The notes: generated by a model from the sequence alone, not told the origin. DNA of 64,000 bases from Macrosoma leucophasiata (GCA_036365455.1 JAWQUS010000010.1:19268501-19332500), one strand, 5' to 3'; counted from the first letter of the stretch, positions 23,676 to 35,866 are shown. Program-made: numbers and translations.

Positions 23676-25640
23676 TGGTTCTTCACATTGGTCAACATTA
23701 AATGATGGAAGATTACTGTCAAACAACACATCACGTTTTCTTATTGTCTGCCGTCACGCGGACATCGTAAACTGAACATATTGACGTCTTTTATGCTAAT
23801 GTTCATAACAATGTATTAGTTTAGTGGTTGACATGTTTCAGCCATTATTATTTTGCTGTTGGAATCAGAAAACACATGTAATATTTTTGTATTTTTCAAC
23901 CAAGGTTATTAATGGAAGCGGCATTAGTTTCAATCACTACTATAGAATTTAGGTATATCGAAACCTAATGTACGTTTTTAATATGAAATGTCGTTTATAT
24001 CAGAAAAAAAAACATGAAACCTGATTTGTAGTGCAGGCGAAGACTTAGGGTTTTTGCCCTAAGCCTTCACATTGGTGGTGGTGGTGGTACTGGTATAGAT
24101 GTATATTTTATCTTATCGTGCTTAATAACTTACCGATTGAATTATATTTTCCGGTCACATTTCGACTTCTTACTGGTTGGTAGATAGCAAGAAAACCTAA
24201 CCGAAATCTACCGACGCAGTTGTAAAAAAATATTTATGTATGTGTGTGTGTATGTCTATAAAGTTTTAGCGATTAATACCACCACCCACATGTAGCTATA
24301 CATGACATATTATCGCCTACCTACGTTAAATACTTTTTTTTCATTTATTCTTTAAATAAATTTTAACAATGAGATGGATAAAATGTAAAGACTGAATTCG
24401 AACTGTATTGTGTCGTGATCTTTACAAAGTGTAAACAATAAATGATCTTATTGGATGTTGCCTTTTAGGGGTTCTTCTGAAAAGGAACGAAGTCAAAACG
24501 GAATTCAATTACGCCTAAATAAAGCTTTTAAATCATACTTACTTAAGGAATGGATAGAAAAACTGACTAAGCGCTTTATGTGGGGTTCCGTTTCTCCAAG
24601 TACATTTCAGTTGGTTGACTATTGTTCGAAAATTTGTTTCAAAACCAACTTAACTGAGATTTTCATGTTTTAATTATTTACATGTTTCGTGAATATCGGT
24701 AAGGTTCTTTACGGCTTTCAAACTTAAGGTATTCCTTTAGTCTGACTGAGGTACGGCTCTATTGTTAGTAAATCCTATAATCGGACTTTAAGTCGCAGTC
24801 CATGGGTGTCCAGAGCTATAGGTTTAGTCAAGGTTTAGTAATTCATGTAGGTAGTTCGATAGAAAGGTAAGGTCATCGTAATATTGTTAAAAATCAAAAT
24901 TCCGTAAGTACCTCATACTGTATCTACTCAGTGTTCAGCGCTACCATCTTCTACTTATATTTCTATGCTTATATCTGTCACTATGACCTGTTTTGTTTAT
25001 CATGCTCATGACAACAATAATAGTCTTCACGATAATACAATTTATGACCTATTGAACCTATTCATCGAAATCAGCGTTTTCTAAACGATGGGTCGCTATC
25101 CGGATCATACGATCGGAATATCTTTATATTATATACTGGATCGTAACTTTGTATCCTTGTTGCTCATACAATCACACACTGAGCAGTTTTTTTTTAATAA
25201 TTTATTCATGACCATAGATACAGAGTCTTTCAGTCGTATACATATTGAATTTTACATTTATTTAAATTAATGAATATCCATATGGAAGATGACGATGGTG
25301 GCTCCAGTAAAGCGATGGGGACTTTACTAGGAGTTTTTACGATGTTTTGGAGGCAATACGAAAAATCACTTTTCACTTCATAATATCACTTGCTTACACT
25401 CGTGAACATTATCGAATGCTTTATGATAAAAATCCCACCATTTTTACACAAAAACGCGACTATACACAAATTTCGAAAATAATATCACGAAGCGAACTCC
25501 ACTGAGCAGTTTAAAAAGCTCGGGGTTACCAGATAAAGAAAATATCACATTTTTTACTTCTCATCAATAGCTGACGATATGTCCTATAAAATATTGTTTT
25601 ATGTATAGTTACAGTAACACTTATATTTTGTGAAATTATT
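23676..25640. other. long stretch without a gene
   Basis: Short hairpin CTTAGGG/CCCTAAG at 24044-24063, a (GGT)n run near 24075 and a (TG)n run near 24240. The short frames at 24455-24673 and 25088-25270 show no domain. Confidence 0.4.
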
Positions 25641-25938
25641 ATTTATTTTATGTACCTAATGCAGGTGGCAAACAAGCATGTAGTTCACATTGATGTTAAG
25701 TGATGACTGCAGTCTAGAGCACCAACACAAAGAACAGAGGTCAAACGCAGATGCGTTGCCATTTGCTACCCCTGAGACCTTAGTAGATATGTCTCTGTGA
25801 TAAGTTATTACGGGGTCGTACATTACCATCTAACCGGAACACGATAGTGCTGAACCCTACCATTTGGCGGCAGATAGATTAGGTAATGCGGTGATGCCTA
25901 CGCCCTCGAGCTCCTACACTGGAACTCTACCACCAGTA
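25641..25938 (-). mobile_element. rep-A, full-length older copy (A2)
   Basis: Complete but with A2 diagnostic changes on the plus strand as printed: CCTGAGACCTTAGTAGATATG in place of CCTGAGGCCTAAGGTGTTATG, GGCGGCAGATAGATTAG in place of AGCGGCAAGTATATTAG, and CCCTCGAGCTCCTACACTGG. Head at 25938, A-tail side at 25641. Confidence 0.85.
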
Positions 25939-26489
25939 AGAACGGACTTGACAAATCTTCGTACCTACCATCAACTGAAGAGGTTCCGAATGCTTTGAAC
26001 TATCAATCAGATTTGAATTATCGATTCAAGCCTATTTTAGGCGCAACTCAGGATCACATTTAGCAGGTAGGTAATATGTATTAATGCTCGATCTATATAG
26101 GATCCGTAATTTCATCGAATAAGTCCAGACTTATTAGATTAGGTTACGGGTACAATCCCTTCTACAAGTGCCGAATACAGAAGTTTCTTGTTGAAATTGA
26201 GTGCGAACGCCTGAGTCTACACGTAGGTAATCCTTGGCATTACCGTAAATCCTGCCTGCGATCATTCGGATTAACAGCTTTCGTCTCGTCAAGGAGAGAT
26301 TTTTGCAGAGATATAATATTTAAAATCGGTCCCAACGAACACACTTTGAATCTGATGTTTTTCTTCTTAATACGTATCTTTATTCGTGGCATTCAAGTGG
26401 TTTCTTTTGCCATAAAAGTAATCATTACCTGATTGTATGTATCTTTAAGTTATAAAGTAGTCTCATGTACCTAATAGAAGGCTAGCATA
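25939..26489. other. no feature recognised
   Basis: Sequence between two rep-A copies without a supportable feature. Confidence 0.45.
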
Positions 26490-26738
26490 TTTATTTTGTG
26501 TTGGTGGCAAACAAGCATGCTCTTCACATAGATGGTAATGCTGCAGCATTCAGTTACCCATAGACACCTACACAAATCCAAAGGTCAAAATACAGATGCG
26601 TTGCTAATCCTCAGGCTTAAGTTATTTTGCCTCTGTGAAAGGGATAAAGGGGCCATATTAACTGAACAATACCAATTGGCGGCAGCTGATTAAGTTGTGA
26701 TGCACTCGAGCTCCAACGCTTAAACTCTGCCACCAGTA
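26490..26738 (-). mobile_element. rep-A, old diverged copy (A2-like)
   Basis: Order is conserved (GTGGCAAACAAGCATGCTC, AAAGGTCAAAATACAGATGCG, TTGGCGGCAGCTGATTAAG, CACTCGAGCTCCAACGC) with several small deletions. Confidence 0.75.
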
Positions 26739-27213
26739 CTATTGACATTAATTATCGGCATATTCTCAAAATTTTGGGCTATTAAAGCGAAGGACCGAAT
26801 TGGAAATCCTATAACACGTTGTAATAGGTATTCTACACCCAAGCCACGGAGGAAATTAGCAATTATTCGTTGATTATTCATCATTTCAAATAAACAAATA
26901 GTAAAAACACGACAAATTGCAAGACAATGTAGATGTGCATAGCAGCATAAGTTTTTGTCTAACGCATGAGAATTTACAAACCGTATGGCACAGAATCTCG
27001 TGGTAGGAAAAGGCAATTGTTTGAAGAGTGATTGTAGACGCGAAGGACGTTGCCGATGCGGGAAATAAGCTTGGACAATGCGGTGTAAATTAATTAATTT
27101 TACGAGACAAACTATTTGATAGTGTAGTCGTTAAATATTTGATTTACGCTTAATGTGTTAGGCAAACATGAAAATTGTTAGTCAGAAAATCATGCGATAT
27201 TAAAAGGAAAAGA
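26739..27213. other. no feature recognised
   Basis: The 98-codon minus-strand frame at 26720-27016 overlaps the rep-A head and has no domain. I do not call it a gene. Confidence 0.4.
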
Positions 27214-27538
27214 AAAACGTAACTTCAGGCCTGTAATCCCCGAAGGGGTAGGAAGAGGTAAATACATGCATTCAAGCATACCTACACGCAAACACCCATG
27301 ATTCGTCGGTTACGTTTTTGGCCCATGTGCCATGCCAACAAGTGGCGAGCCTGTTGACATCTCCGGGCACATTTCCAAACTTCGAGGTACTGGGCAATTT
27401 CCAGAAAATAGAAAAAACCTATAGAACCAGAGATAAAGGACTTTATACCATTATCTCTGATAACCCCCTACCCGGGAATCGAACCCAGGACCTCAGCGTA
27501 GTAGTAGTGGCCTGCTACCACTAGGCTACCGAGGCAGT
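27214..27538 (-). mobile_element. rep-B tRNA-derived SINE, full length
   Basis: Minus-strand copy very like 16685-16998: head CTCGGTAGCCTAGTGGTAGC at the right end, B box CTGGGTTCGATTCCCGGGTA, tail CCCCTTCGGGGATTACAGGC. It differs by a small insertion (TGTGCCATGCCAACA near 27327). The frame at 27318-27524 is antisense to it. Confidence 0.85.
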
Positions 27539-28447
27539 TTTTTTATTCCAAAACAGAGTGCAATTCTATGGCCAATTGCGATAAATAATTAGAAACATAT
27601 AAAATACAATAGTGGTTTTCTCATTCTCTATTACAATATTCACTTAAATATTGCTCTTCTCTAGATTAACAGATTTTAAGTAGAATAGGTTTTTTGTTAA
27701 TAAGTGTTACTTTCGTTTAACGTCTTTGAACTTATTATCGTATTGAGAGTAACCTTAACAATAATAGGTGATATTTAGATCCCACATTATTACAAAACTG
27801 TATACATAATATCTCACGAATGGTGTAATGTAATCAATAAAATTAACATTTTGAACCAAATACGCAATGTATTCTAACGATAATTGAATGGTGTATATAG
27901 GTACTTACAGGATATCGTATTCAACATTTCTATTAAGCTTTATTGTTCTGATTAAGTTTATTAATATTATTTCAAGTGCTATGTAACTCATAATAACCGT
28001 AACAATAAATTGCGTATTTATTTCGAATGCTAATTGTTTTTGTGGTGATTATGAACTCATCGATGGCATCATGTAATAAAGATTATATACCTAAAAACAT
28101 TTTAATGTTACTGTCTTGCAAGTTATATTGTGTCAAGGTTTCGTATTAGCGGAATAGTATCGATCCATTACATTTTTTTTTCACGATCTACGTTTTAAGT
28201 TAACAAATGAAAGGTCATAATCGTATTTGATATTCGTAGCTTTGTGATTTTTTTTGTCCTTTTATAAATATTTGTAGATCGTGCGAAACATAACATTGAT
28301 CTTCAGCTTTGTTTGTTCAACGCAAACAATTGATTCTATTCCAATACGATTTTATTTATACGTGAAAATAAATCTCAAATGCAAAAACAGTAGCAGTGAA
28401 CTTATTTGTATTTGAATTTGTAGGCTTGTATTCATTTATCTTTTCAT
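27539..28447. other. no feature recognised
   Basis: AT-rich, no supportable feature. Confidence 0.45.
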
Positions 28448-28562
28448 ATGTAACGTAGATGGTAAAAAAGTGTCCAGTTCACATAGATATTATGTGATGA
28501 CTGCATCCTATAGACCATTTGGTACCAGATAAGGTAATGCGATGATGCCTGCGCCCTCTAGT
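28448..28562 (-). mobile_element. rep-A, internally deleted copy
   Basis: ATGTGATGACTGCATCCTATAG is joined directly to ATTTGGTACCAGATAAGG and TAATGCGATGATGCCTGCG, so about half of the middle of the element is missing. Both ends are decayed. Confidence 0.65.
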
Positions 28563-28637
28563 CTGACATTGACATTTTTATTCTCCTAAGACCGAATTAT
28601 GTAAATGGAAATATACGAGAATTATGTAAGAATTTTT

Positions 28638-28931
28638 GCTGGTGATAGAGTTCCAGTGACGCAGCTCGCGGGCGTAGGCACCACCGCATTATCTAATATA
28701 CTTGCCGCTAAATGGTAGTGTTCAGCACTATCGTGTTCCGGTCGGGTGGTAATGTACGGCTTTGTAATTGCCGGCACAGAGGCATAACACCTTAGACCTT
28801 AGGAGTGGCAACGCATCTGCATTTTGACCTCTGGTCATTGTGTGGGTGTCTATAGGCTGCAGTCATCACTTAACATCAATGTGAACTGCACGCTTGTTTG
28901 CCACATTTATTACATAAAAAAAATAAAAAAA
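28638..28931 (+). mobile_element. rep-A, full-length young copy (A1)
   Basis: Head CTGGTGATAGAGTTCCAGTG, all interior blocks and an A-rich tail (AAAAAAAATAAAAAAA). It combines mostly A1 positions with the A2-like GACCTCTGGTCATTGTG, a possible intermediate. Confidence 0.9.
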
Positions 28932-29515
28932 TCTCACGCATTAGTTAGTTTAATAGTGATGTTAAAATCTATGCCAACTGATTGCTTGTACTGAAAACTT
29001 TATGGGGTCTAAATCCAGTCCCTGTAAAGTTTTTAGTTTTGCCTCTGGTTTCAATGAAGCGAAGTTCTATGTTATGTGGAACGTTACCCATTAATTTTAT
29101 CAAAAACTTTCATAATGACACAAATAATCAGTGTGTAATAGATTTGTAATATATTGATTAATTTTGTATTACCTCATCCCGGATATTTACTTTAAGTAAC
29201 CGCGAAATTCGCTTTTGTTAAAACAGCCTTTGTAAAGAAATGTATATTAAATACGATTTTCTTTGCACAAAGAACCGTTGATCCGATATCTTTAGTTTTT
29301 ATTTGAAGGTCATCGTTTCGTAAACTCTGGTCTGAAAATACGTTTTTATTACATAATCCATGTTTATCGGTATACGTGACCGCATCGCGTGATACTTGTT
29401 AGCCGCCGTGAAATGTATATTATGTATTGAGGTATATTAAAGCTTTATTAATTTGTACACCTTTTTACCATAATAACGGTGATGTTTTTCGAGGGTTTGT
29501 TATATAATAATACGT
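28932..29515. other. no feature recognised
   Basis: No supportable gene or repeat. Confidence 0.45.
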
Positions 29516-30060
29516 GCAGCCCACCCCGGCTTCGGCCGCGCTGCTCTACTCCTATTAGTCATAGCGTGATGTAAGCTATCTGTTATGTTGGATCAAACTA
29601 CACACGGTGTGCAAATTTCATTAAAATCGGTTAAGAAGTTAAGGAGTCCATCGCGGACAAACACCGTGACACGTGATTTATATAAGTATACTAGCGGCCC
29701 GCCCCGGCTTCGCCCGCGCTGCTCTGCTCCTATTAGTCATAGCGTGATGTAAGCTATCCTATCTCTCAAGTTGAATCGAACTGCACATGGTGTTCGAATT
29801 TTATTATAATCGGTTAAGTGGTTTAGGAGTTCATTGAGGACAAACATTGTGACACGAGATTTATATATATTAAGACTAGCGGCCCGTCCCGGCTTCGCCC
29901 GCGCTGCTCTGCTCCTATTAGTCATAGCGTAATGTAAGCTATCCTATCTCTCAAGTTGGATCGAACTGCACATGGTGTGCGAATTTTATTATAATCGGTT
30001 AAGTGGTTTAGGAGTCCATTGAGGACAAACATTGTGACACGAGATTTATATATATTAAGA
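29516..30060 (+). repeat. three tandem RTE-like 3' ends
   Basis: Units at 29516-29690, 29691-29875 and 29876-30060, head to tail. Each opens with CCCGGCTTCGCCCGCGCTG (diverged in unit 1), contains TATTAGTCATAGCGT and AAATCGGTTAAG/TAATCGGTTAAG, and ends with GTGACACGAGATTTATATA. Units 2 and 3 are nearly identical, differing at a handful of bases; unit 1 is more diverged. The minus frame 29737-29925 is inside the array. Confidence 0.85.
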
Positions 30061-30073
30061 TTAAGATAAGATA

Positions 30074-30227
30074 TTAACCCCCTTATTCATAAACGTACAT
30101 TAGATACGTTTTAGCTATAGAATGCTTTGTCTTTGTCAATTGCATTGTCAAAGGTGCAGGATAGAAAAAGATAAAGGAGAGATTAGCAACACTTTGGCTA
30201 AAATACGTTTATGAATGAGGGGGTAAG
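30074..30227. mobile_element. TIR MITE (rep-E), copy 1, about 150 bp
   Basis: TTAACCCCCTTATTCATAAA at the left is mirrored by TTTATGAATGAGGGGGTAA at the right. The interior is non-coding (TAGCTATAGAATGCTTTG, GAGAGATTAGCAACACTTT). Copy 2 is at 40436-40588. The target duplication (TTA or TTAA) is ambiguous because bases at both edges could belong to either. Confidence 0.8.
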
Positions 30228-30261
30228 AAGATAAGAAAATAGCGAACGAGAGCACGCTTTA

Positions 30262-30520
30262 CAGGTGGTAGGGCTCAAGTGACGCTCACGCTCGACGACT
30301 ACATTGTCTAAACATCTTGCCGCTTAGTGGTAGTGCTGTCATGTTTCCACTAGGTAGGCCCTGTAATTTCTGGCACAGATGTATAACAACTTAGACCTTG
30401 GGTGTGGTAATGTATCAAATTGAAACCTCTGGTTTTTATGTAGTGGTTTATAAACTTAGCTTACTTATCATATAATCAGTATTCACTTTTATCGTCAATG
30501 TAAACTGTTTGCTTGTATGT
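30262..30520 (+). mobile_element. rep-A, old diverged copy
   Basis: CAGGTGGTAGGGCTCAAGTG, CTTGCCGCTTAGTGGTAG, CCTGTAATTTCTGGCACAG and AACCTCTGGTTTTTATGTAG in order, A2-like in the last block. The tail is decayed. Confidence 0.75.
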
Positions 30521-30529
30521 TAATAATAA

Positions 30530-30775
30530 TGACAACCCATTCTACGTCCTACTGCTGGGCACGAATCTCTCCCCTTTTTGGGGGGAGGCCTGGAGCATAC
30601 TCCACCACGCTGCTCCAATGCGGGTTGGTGGAGATACGGGTTAGTGGCCAACCTGCTGTCGGATGTTTTCAAACCGCCCATAAGGCCTCCGACAAGGTTT
30701 GACGACTGCTATCTATTGATAGCAACCAGGACCGACGGCTTAACGTGCCCTCCGAAGCTCGGAAACTTGCTTATT
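30530..30775 (+). repeat. dispersed repeat rep-K, longer copy
   Basis: Colinear with 8135-8290 (CCTACTGCTGGGCACGA, CACCACGCTGCTCCAATGCG, TAGTGGCCAACCTGCTGTC) and extends about 80 bp further (CCTCCGACAAGGTTTGACGA, AGCAACCAGGACCGACGGC). The frames at 30517-30702 and 30578-30811 are within it. Confidence 0.65.
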
Positions 30776-30894
30776 TGTTACTTCATGACATATTTTTTTA
30801 ATACTTTTTAAAGTTTGGTATACTAATCACAAACATACATTTCACATAATGGAATAACACGGAAAATTATCTAAAGATGCCTATATAAAAAGTA

Positions 30895-31066
30895 TTGGTC
30901 CTGTTGTAGATGCATTACCACTCATAAAGCTTGTTATCTTAAGCCTCTGACTCAATAAATTACGGACCCTTACGTTTCCATCTAACACTGAATCCTATTA
31001 GCATCACGTCGGTTAGGTTATGATGTTGGGCCTACGTTCTCAAGGTGGCACTAAGGTAACACATTA
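30895..31066 (-). mobile_element. rep-A, very decayed copy
   Basis: GATGCATTACCACTCATAAAG, TTAAGCCTCTGACTCAATAA, TTACGGACCCTTACGTTTCC and GGTTAGGTTATGATGTTGGG keep the rep-A order at low identity. Both ends are lost. Confidence 0.5.
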
Positions 31067-32194
31067 TTGAATTGTAGGTAAGCACTATCAGGGAACTGGC
31101 CACTTGACCCCACGAACGCCTTATGCGGATATAATAGAAACAATTATATAATTTTAATATTGTAAACACCGCCTATTAAAATAACTATTTGTAAGACTGT
31201 CATATTTATTCCCTTTTACCGAGGGACATTTAAATGCAGATATGTTGTTGGCAATCGCTGTTACGCATAAGGAAATGCAGTGCTATTCAATTTTTTATCA
31301 ACTGACCCAAAACCATTTGAGGTATTTGAAGTTACGTGTCGCATTTATATGCAAAAGACGAGGCATCTTAGCGTGCCGACCACGATCCTTTGGGCCGCCA
31401 TTTCATACCTTATATAAGAAATTTCTCTCGAGTAACATCAGTGCGAGATAATTTTTATAAATTGCACTTATATTTGATATTGATCCGATCAAAAAATATC
31501 AATCTCTTTTTTATGAGTCAATGCAGAAGTGTTTACCATTTATCCTTACCTTACTTTTTGCCACATAACCTTTTTATAAATATTATTCACCACAAAATTA
31601 TTTTTGCGATAAAAAAAGGGATTAGGGCTGTAACCGACGACTGTTCTAGTTACCCGATCCCCAAGAGACTCGGATCCTGAAAAATTAAACGCTATTATGT
31701 AGATTGTTCAACTTCCCTAATTTTTGCCCCCAATCGCCCGGCAACATTGCCAAGCAACTAACAGAGGAAACAATTGTCTTTGTTTTGCCAAGAATTACAG
31801 TGGATCTTGTAAATAAAAACTAAGGACATTGGCCTAATAAATAGGTCAATACTGGTCTACGAACTGAGCTTAATTTATTCCTGAATATAGTGGAAAAGAA
31901 TATTATGCGCAATACGTAATGTTCTGTCTGATAGAGAAGTGTGCCAATGTTTCGTTCGTAGCAAAGTTCTTGAATCAAATGGAACCATTCAATTTATATC
32001 AGTTAATTATGTTTGACCTAGACTTTCGTATCGACCAAATTGGGTAGTATCAAATGAAACATCGACTGCGATTCATCACGGATTAAGTAATTCGTTCATG
32101 AATAGCGTCCAGATTTCATTACGCTAGAAGAAGATTAAATGTGGCATATACTTATTGGTATTTTATGCGATATTATTAAGTTTTTTTAAGGACA
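31067..32194. other. no feature recognised
   Basis: The frames at 31242-31451 and 31390-31680 overlap in different phases and carry no domain. No gene is supported. Confidence 0.4.
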
Positions 32195-32390
32195 AGTTTC
32201 ACGTTGGGCTCGCACCTTTGTATACCGCAATAATTTGAATCGTTGTTTTTGTGTCGGAATGAATATCATTTTATGTAATTTTTGTATGACACCAATATGT
32301 CACCATATTGCTACTATGACATTTTTGTTTTTGAAATATACGACAGTTAATTCTTCTCTCAATATGACAAGGTGCGGGCCCAAGCTCCAT
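32195..32390. mobile_element. TIR MITE (rep-H), copy 1
   Basis: ACGTTGGGCTCGCACCTTTG on the left and AAGGTGCGGGCCCAAGCT on the right are inverted copies. The interior ATGTCACCATATTGCTACTA is shared with 58640-58948. The two short frames at 32235-32429 and 32271-32465 lie inside and are not genes. Confidence 0.65.
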
Positions 32391-32419
32391 ACATTTTGGA
32401 ACGTCTCCTTTATTTTTAG

Positions 32420-32753
32420 AGCTCCATAATTTGTGTATTAGGTACACAGCGTGAAGAGAGACCAAACTTGCGGAGGCGCATAGGTCAAGATGAGGCTAAG
32501 AGTAACATAGAACTGGAGAATAAAGCCGATTTGGACAAGAAGCGAGATAATGTAAAGGCTGAACCACCTGGCTCCCGTTATAATTATGTAAATGGCGTGT
32601 TAACATGCAGTACGTGTCTTCGAACTTTCAAGAATAAGCAGGGTTACACAAGCCACATGAGAGCCCATAAAAGAAATGACAATCCTGATCTTGCAGATAT
32701 CAAACTCGATATACCTCAAAATGGATCATCGCAACTACTTGCAGCACAAGGTT
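32420..32753 (+). CDS. candidate exon with one C2H2 zinc finger (unidentified gene)
   Basis: The frame is open from just after an in-phase TAG at 32417-32419 to a TAA at 32754-32756. It reads as a charged region (RRRIGQDEAKSN, KADLDKKRDNVKAEPPGSRY) followed by NGVLTCSTCLRTFKNKQGYT and SHMRAHKRND. The spacing Cys-x2-Cys-x12-His-x3-His matches a C2H2 zinc finger. No ATG starts the frame near its left end, so it looks like an internal exon: CTTTATTTTTAG at 32408-32419 or TATTAGGTACACAG ending at 32449 could be the acceptor, and CACAAG/GTTAAA at 32750 a weak donor. Alternatively it is a decayed transposon ORF. Composition is coding-like and unlike neighbouring frames. Host identity unknown. Confidence 0.4.
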
Positions 32754-32786
32754 AAATTTCAGTTTTTACAGATATTTCTAAAGGTG

Positions 32787-32840
32787 GAAAGGAAAATTTG
32801 ACTTCAGGAGGGAATCGAACGACTTCCGGGTGACAGAGAC
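32787..32840 (-). mobile_element. rep-D tRNA-derived SINE fragment
   Basis: GAAAGGAAAATTTGACTTCA and GGAGGGAATCGAACGACTTCC match the 3' part and B-box region of the copy at 49747-49880 (AAAGAAAAATTTGACTTCAG, GGCTCGAACTCGCGACC). The head is not recognisable. Confidence 0.5.
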
Positions 32841-33824
32841 GAGCTTTTGCAAACGAGCTTTTAAGGTCAATAGTGACGTTGAATTTATCTTCCACTTTTT
32901 TAACAGTCCTTGGGCGTGAGACTTTGTCTTTGACTAACGCTTTTATATAAGGATAATTTGAATCTTGAAATCATTGCACTCGTTCCTTTAATTAATCAGG
33001 TTCTGTCACGGTTCTATGATAATGAAACGGCATACCCCCACAGCATATTTTCGTCGTAGTCGCTGTTCTTTTTTACGAATACATTTTTTTTTCAGAAATC
33101 ATTTTACTTTTCTTGTTATGTATCATGGTTCTCAATTCTAACGTGCCGTAGACTTTTAGCAACGAAATAGGTATCTCCAATTGTCTACTTCGTAGTGCAC
33201 TACGTAGTACGAGTACAATCGTTTTACTTTTACCTACAAGATTTTATAGAGTTTATTAATATTCAACAGTATAGAAGTTGTCTTTAAAAGGCAGCTGGTA
33301 TATTGCCCTAATCCTATGTTATACATTAATATCTTTTTCTGCCTAGTCGCAAAACGAGTTGTTAAAATGTGGAATCATGCGTACAAATCGATAATACCCT
33401 TTGTTCCCAAGAGAGTATTTTTCGGAAAGACGATAAAAGGCTAGACGATTACAACGAAATGAAACTGGTAAACGTAACGCGGTTGTATACTTGGTACGCA
33501 ATGAAATAATTATTCTCTATAGAACGACATAACCTAAACGGGTTTGCATTTGCACATAAATTTCATTTCTCTGCCCCTTACATTTTAGCGGATAAGACGT
33601 GTATCCAGATAGATATATTATAAACCACATTTTTGCCTACCTTAACTGGCTATTTGATCTTAATGAGATTTACGGACTCAAGACTCAAAATAGACTATAA
33701 ATTGTTAACTTTTGAAGCCTACAAGTCGTTTTCTTGAAGTTGTTAGGACAATTTATGTTGGAGATAAACATAACGGTACTTTTGTGGAAATCACCCATTA
33801 GTCACAACTAAATGAAAATGTTTT
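32841..33824. other. no feature recognised
   Basis: AT-rich DNA. If the zinc-finger exon is real this would be intron; no further exon was recognised. Confidence 0.4.
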
Positions 33825-34108
33825 ACTGGTGGTAGAGCTGCAGTGAAGGAGCTCGCGGGCGAACGTACCACCGCATTACCTAATATACTTACCGCTAATT
33901 GGTAGTGTTCAACACTATCGTGTTCCGGTCAGGTGGTTAATGTACGGTCCTTTAATTTCCGGCACAGAGGCATAACACCTTAGGCCTCAGCAGTGGCAAC
34001 GCATTTGCATTTTGACCTTGGTCTTTATGTGAGTGTGTATAGGCTGCAGTCATCACTTAACATTAATGTGAACTGCATGCTTGTTTGCCACTTCCATTAC
34101 ATAAAAAG
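33825..34108 (+). mobile_element. rep-A, full-length young copy (A1)
   Basis: ACTGGTGGTAGAGCTGCAGTG to CCACTTCCATTACATAAAAA, all blocks present and few differences from the other A1 copies. The A tail is short (five A). Confidence 0.9.
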
Positions 34109-35575
34109 ACCTCAACCTATCCTTTCAGGTAAATGAAGGTGTAAAAATTGTTTAATGAATAGTATGAAGTTTGATAGAAACAATATAATAAATTAGTTGA
34201 AGAGCGAAAATACGCATACCTTCACTCGGCCTTTACCCTGGTTAATGGTATGTGAACAAAATTGTTGACGTTGATAAATTGATTCTTATCTCCATTATTA
34301 TATGTAGTGCCCATAAGGCTCCATGAAATCTGTTATGGGGCAACTAGATTAATAGCAGTGAAGTTGTACATGGATATTATGTTGAAATACTTGATAGCTT
34401 TACATACATCGTATAAACTAAACGAGTGCAAAATATCTTTATCCTCAGAGTTACTGATGTTTACATAGGGTACAATACTATGAGGGAATTGACCATAGGC
34501 ACCTTAACGCTGTCGTAATAAATGCTATATTTGATTGAATTTGGGTCAGCGGCGAGATCCCTGCGGTGCATAAAATATTATTAGTATTATTACCTATTAG
34601 TAAACGTCTCTATTCTTACGTTTGATTGAATTTAAGGGTTCCATACCTTCAAAGGAAAAAGTAGAATCCTTATCATGGGCCGATTTAGTTGAATTTTGGT
34701 TCTACATGTGTATATCACTGCCCCCCCCCCTCCTCTAACATGTACGTGCTACGTAAATTGCTTTTGATTAGGTATCAATGGATGTCGTTTACCGACCCTG
34801 AATCGGTTAGTAGTAAAACTGCTAAACTGTTTATCCTGCGGTCGCATTTTTTCTTTAATTTCTTAATTCACTCGCATATTGTGTTATTGCGAAAAATAAA
34901 AATATTTCTAAAAGCTTTATTTGGTTGATTTGGGATTTGCGGAGAGTTCCCTGTCTATTTGTGTTAATTTGTGTGTGTTTGTGTGATTTGGTGGTGTTCA
35001 ATGAAGTAAAAATTTACTGATGATCAATATTTTATTGTTTCAGGTAATATTTCGCTTTATTTTGTCGAACAGATAATTCAAGCTAAAACATTACAAACGT
35101 CGGTAAGTTCACGAGAAGACTCTATTTATTGATATCGAAAAATTTCAAAGTTTATGAGTTCACCCGATATTTTACGTGTGTTCTCAGGCATGTTCAGTTC
35201 TTTTAGTTTGACAACATTTTGACCTTTGCTGAGTCGCGACACACTTACGTATATTTAAGAGGGAATATTATAATATATGTTACTGAATAGGGTTACTTTA
35301 AGAAACATTTGATAGCTCTGTATATTCCTCTATACCTACCTACATTATAAAACACCTATTACAAAACTTCTTCCTGTTATTTTTGATTAGAAATACTCAG
35401 ATTTACCTATATGTTATTTTAATATACAGCTTTGTCATTTAGCTAGTTTCAAGAGGTCATTTCGTTTTTCAGTTCAATTAAAATTTATTCAATTTAGTTT
35501 AATTTACATTTTTAACACGCTTTTATAAGCTTGGGTTGTATGTATGTAACGGAATCTTTGAGCATAATTTTCACG
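34109..35575. other. long stretch without a gene
   Basis: Contains a C homopolymer (10 C, 34722-34731). GGAGAGTTCCCTG near 34940 recurs near 19505 and, inverted, near 60370, suggesting an uncharacterised short repeat. The frame at 34689-34928 has no domain. Confidence 0.4.
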
Positions 35576-35866
35576 TTTTTTTTAATGTAATGGAAGTGGT
35601 AAACAAGCGTGCAGTTCACGTTGATGTTAAGTGATGACTGCAGCCTATAGATACCCACATATAGACCAAGATAAATTGCAGATGCGTTACCACTCCTGAT
35701 GCCTAAGGTGTTATGCCTCTGTGCCGGCAATTACAGAGCCGTACATTACCACCTGACCGAAACACGATAGTGCTGAACACTACCATTTAGCGGCAAATAG
35801 GTATATTAGGTAATGCGGTGGTGCCTACGCCTGCGAGCTCCGTCACTGGAGCTCTACCACCAGTAG
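35576..35866 (-). mobile_element. rep-A, full-length young copy (A1)
   Basis: Complete minus-strand copy with head CTGGTGGTAGAGCTCCAGTG at 35866 and the T run of its A-tail at 35576. A TAGG insertion near 35796 separates it from other copies. Confidence 0.9.

Noticed and set aside
26720..27016. 98-codon open frame
   Set aside because: Starts in a rep-A head region, no domain, no splice or promoter context.
29516..30060. CRISPR array or satellite DNA
   Set aside because: Only three units, no spacer structure, and unit content equals a retroposon 3' end seen elsewhere.
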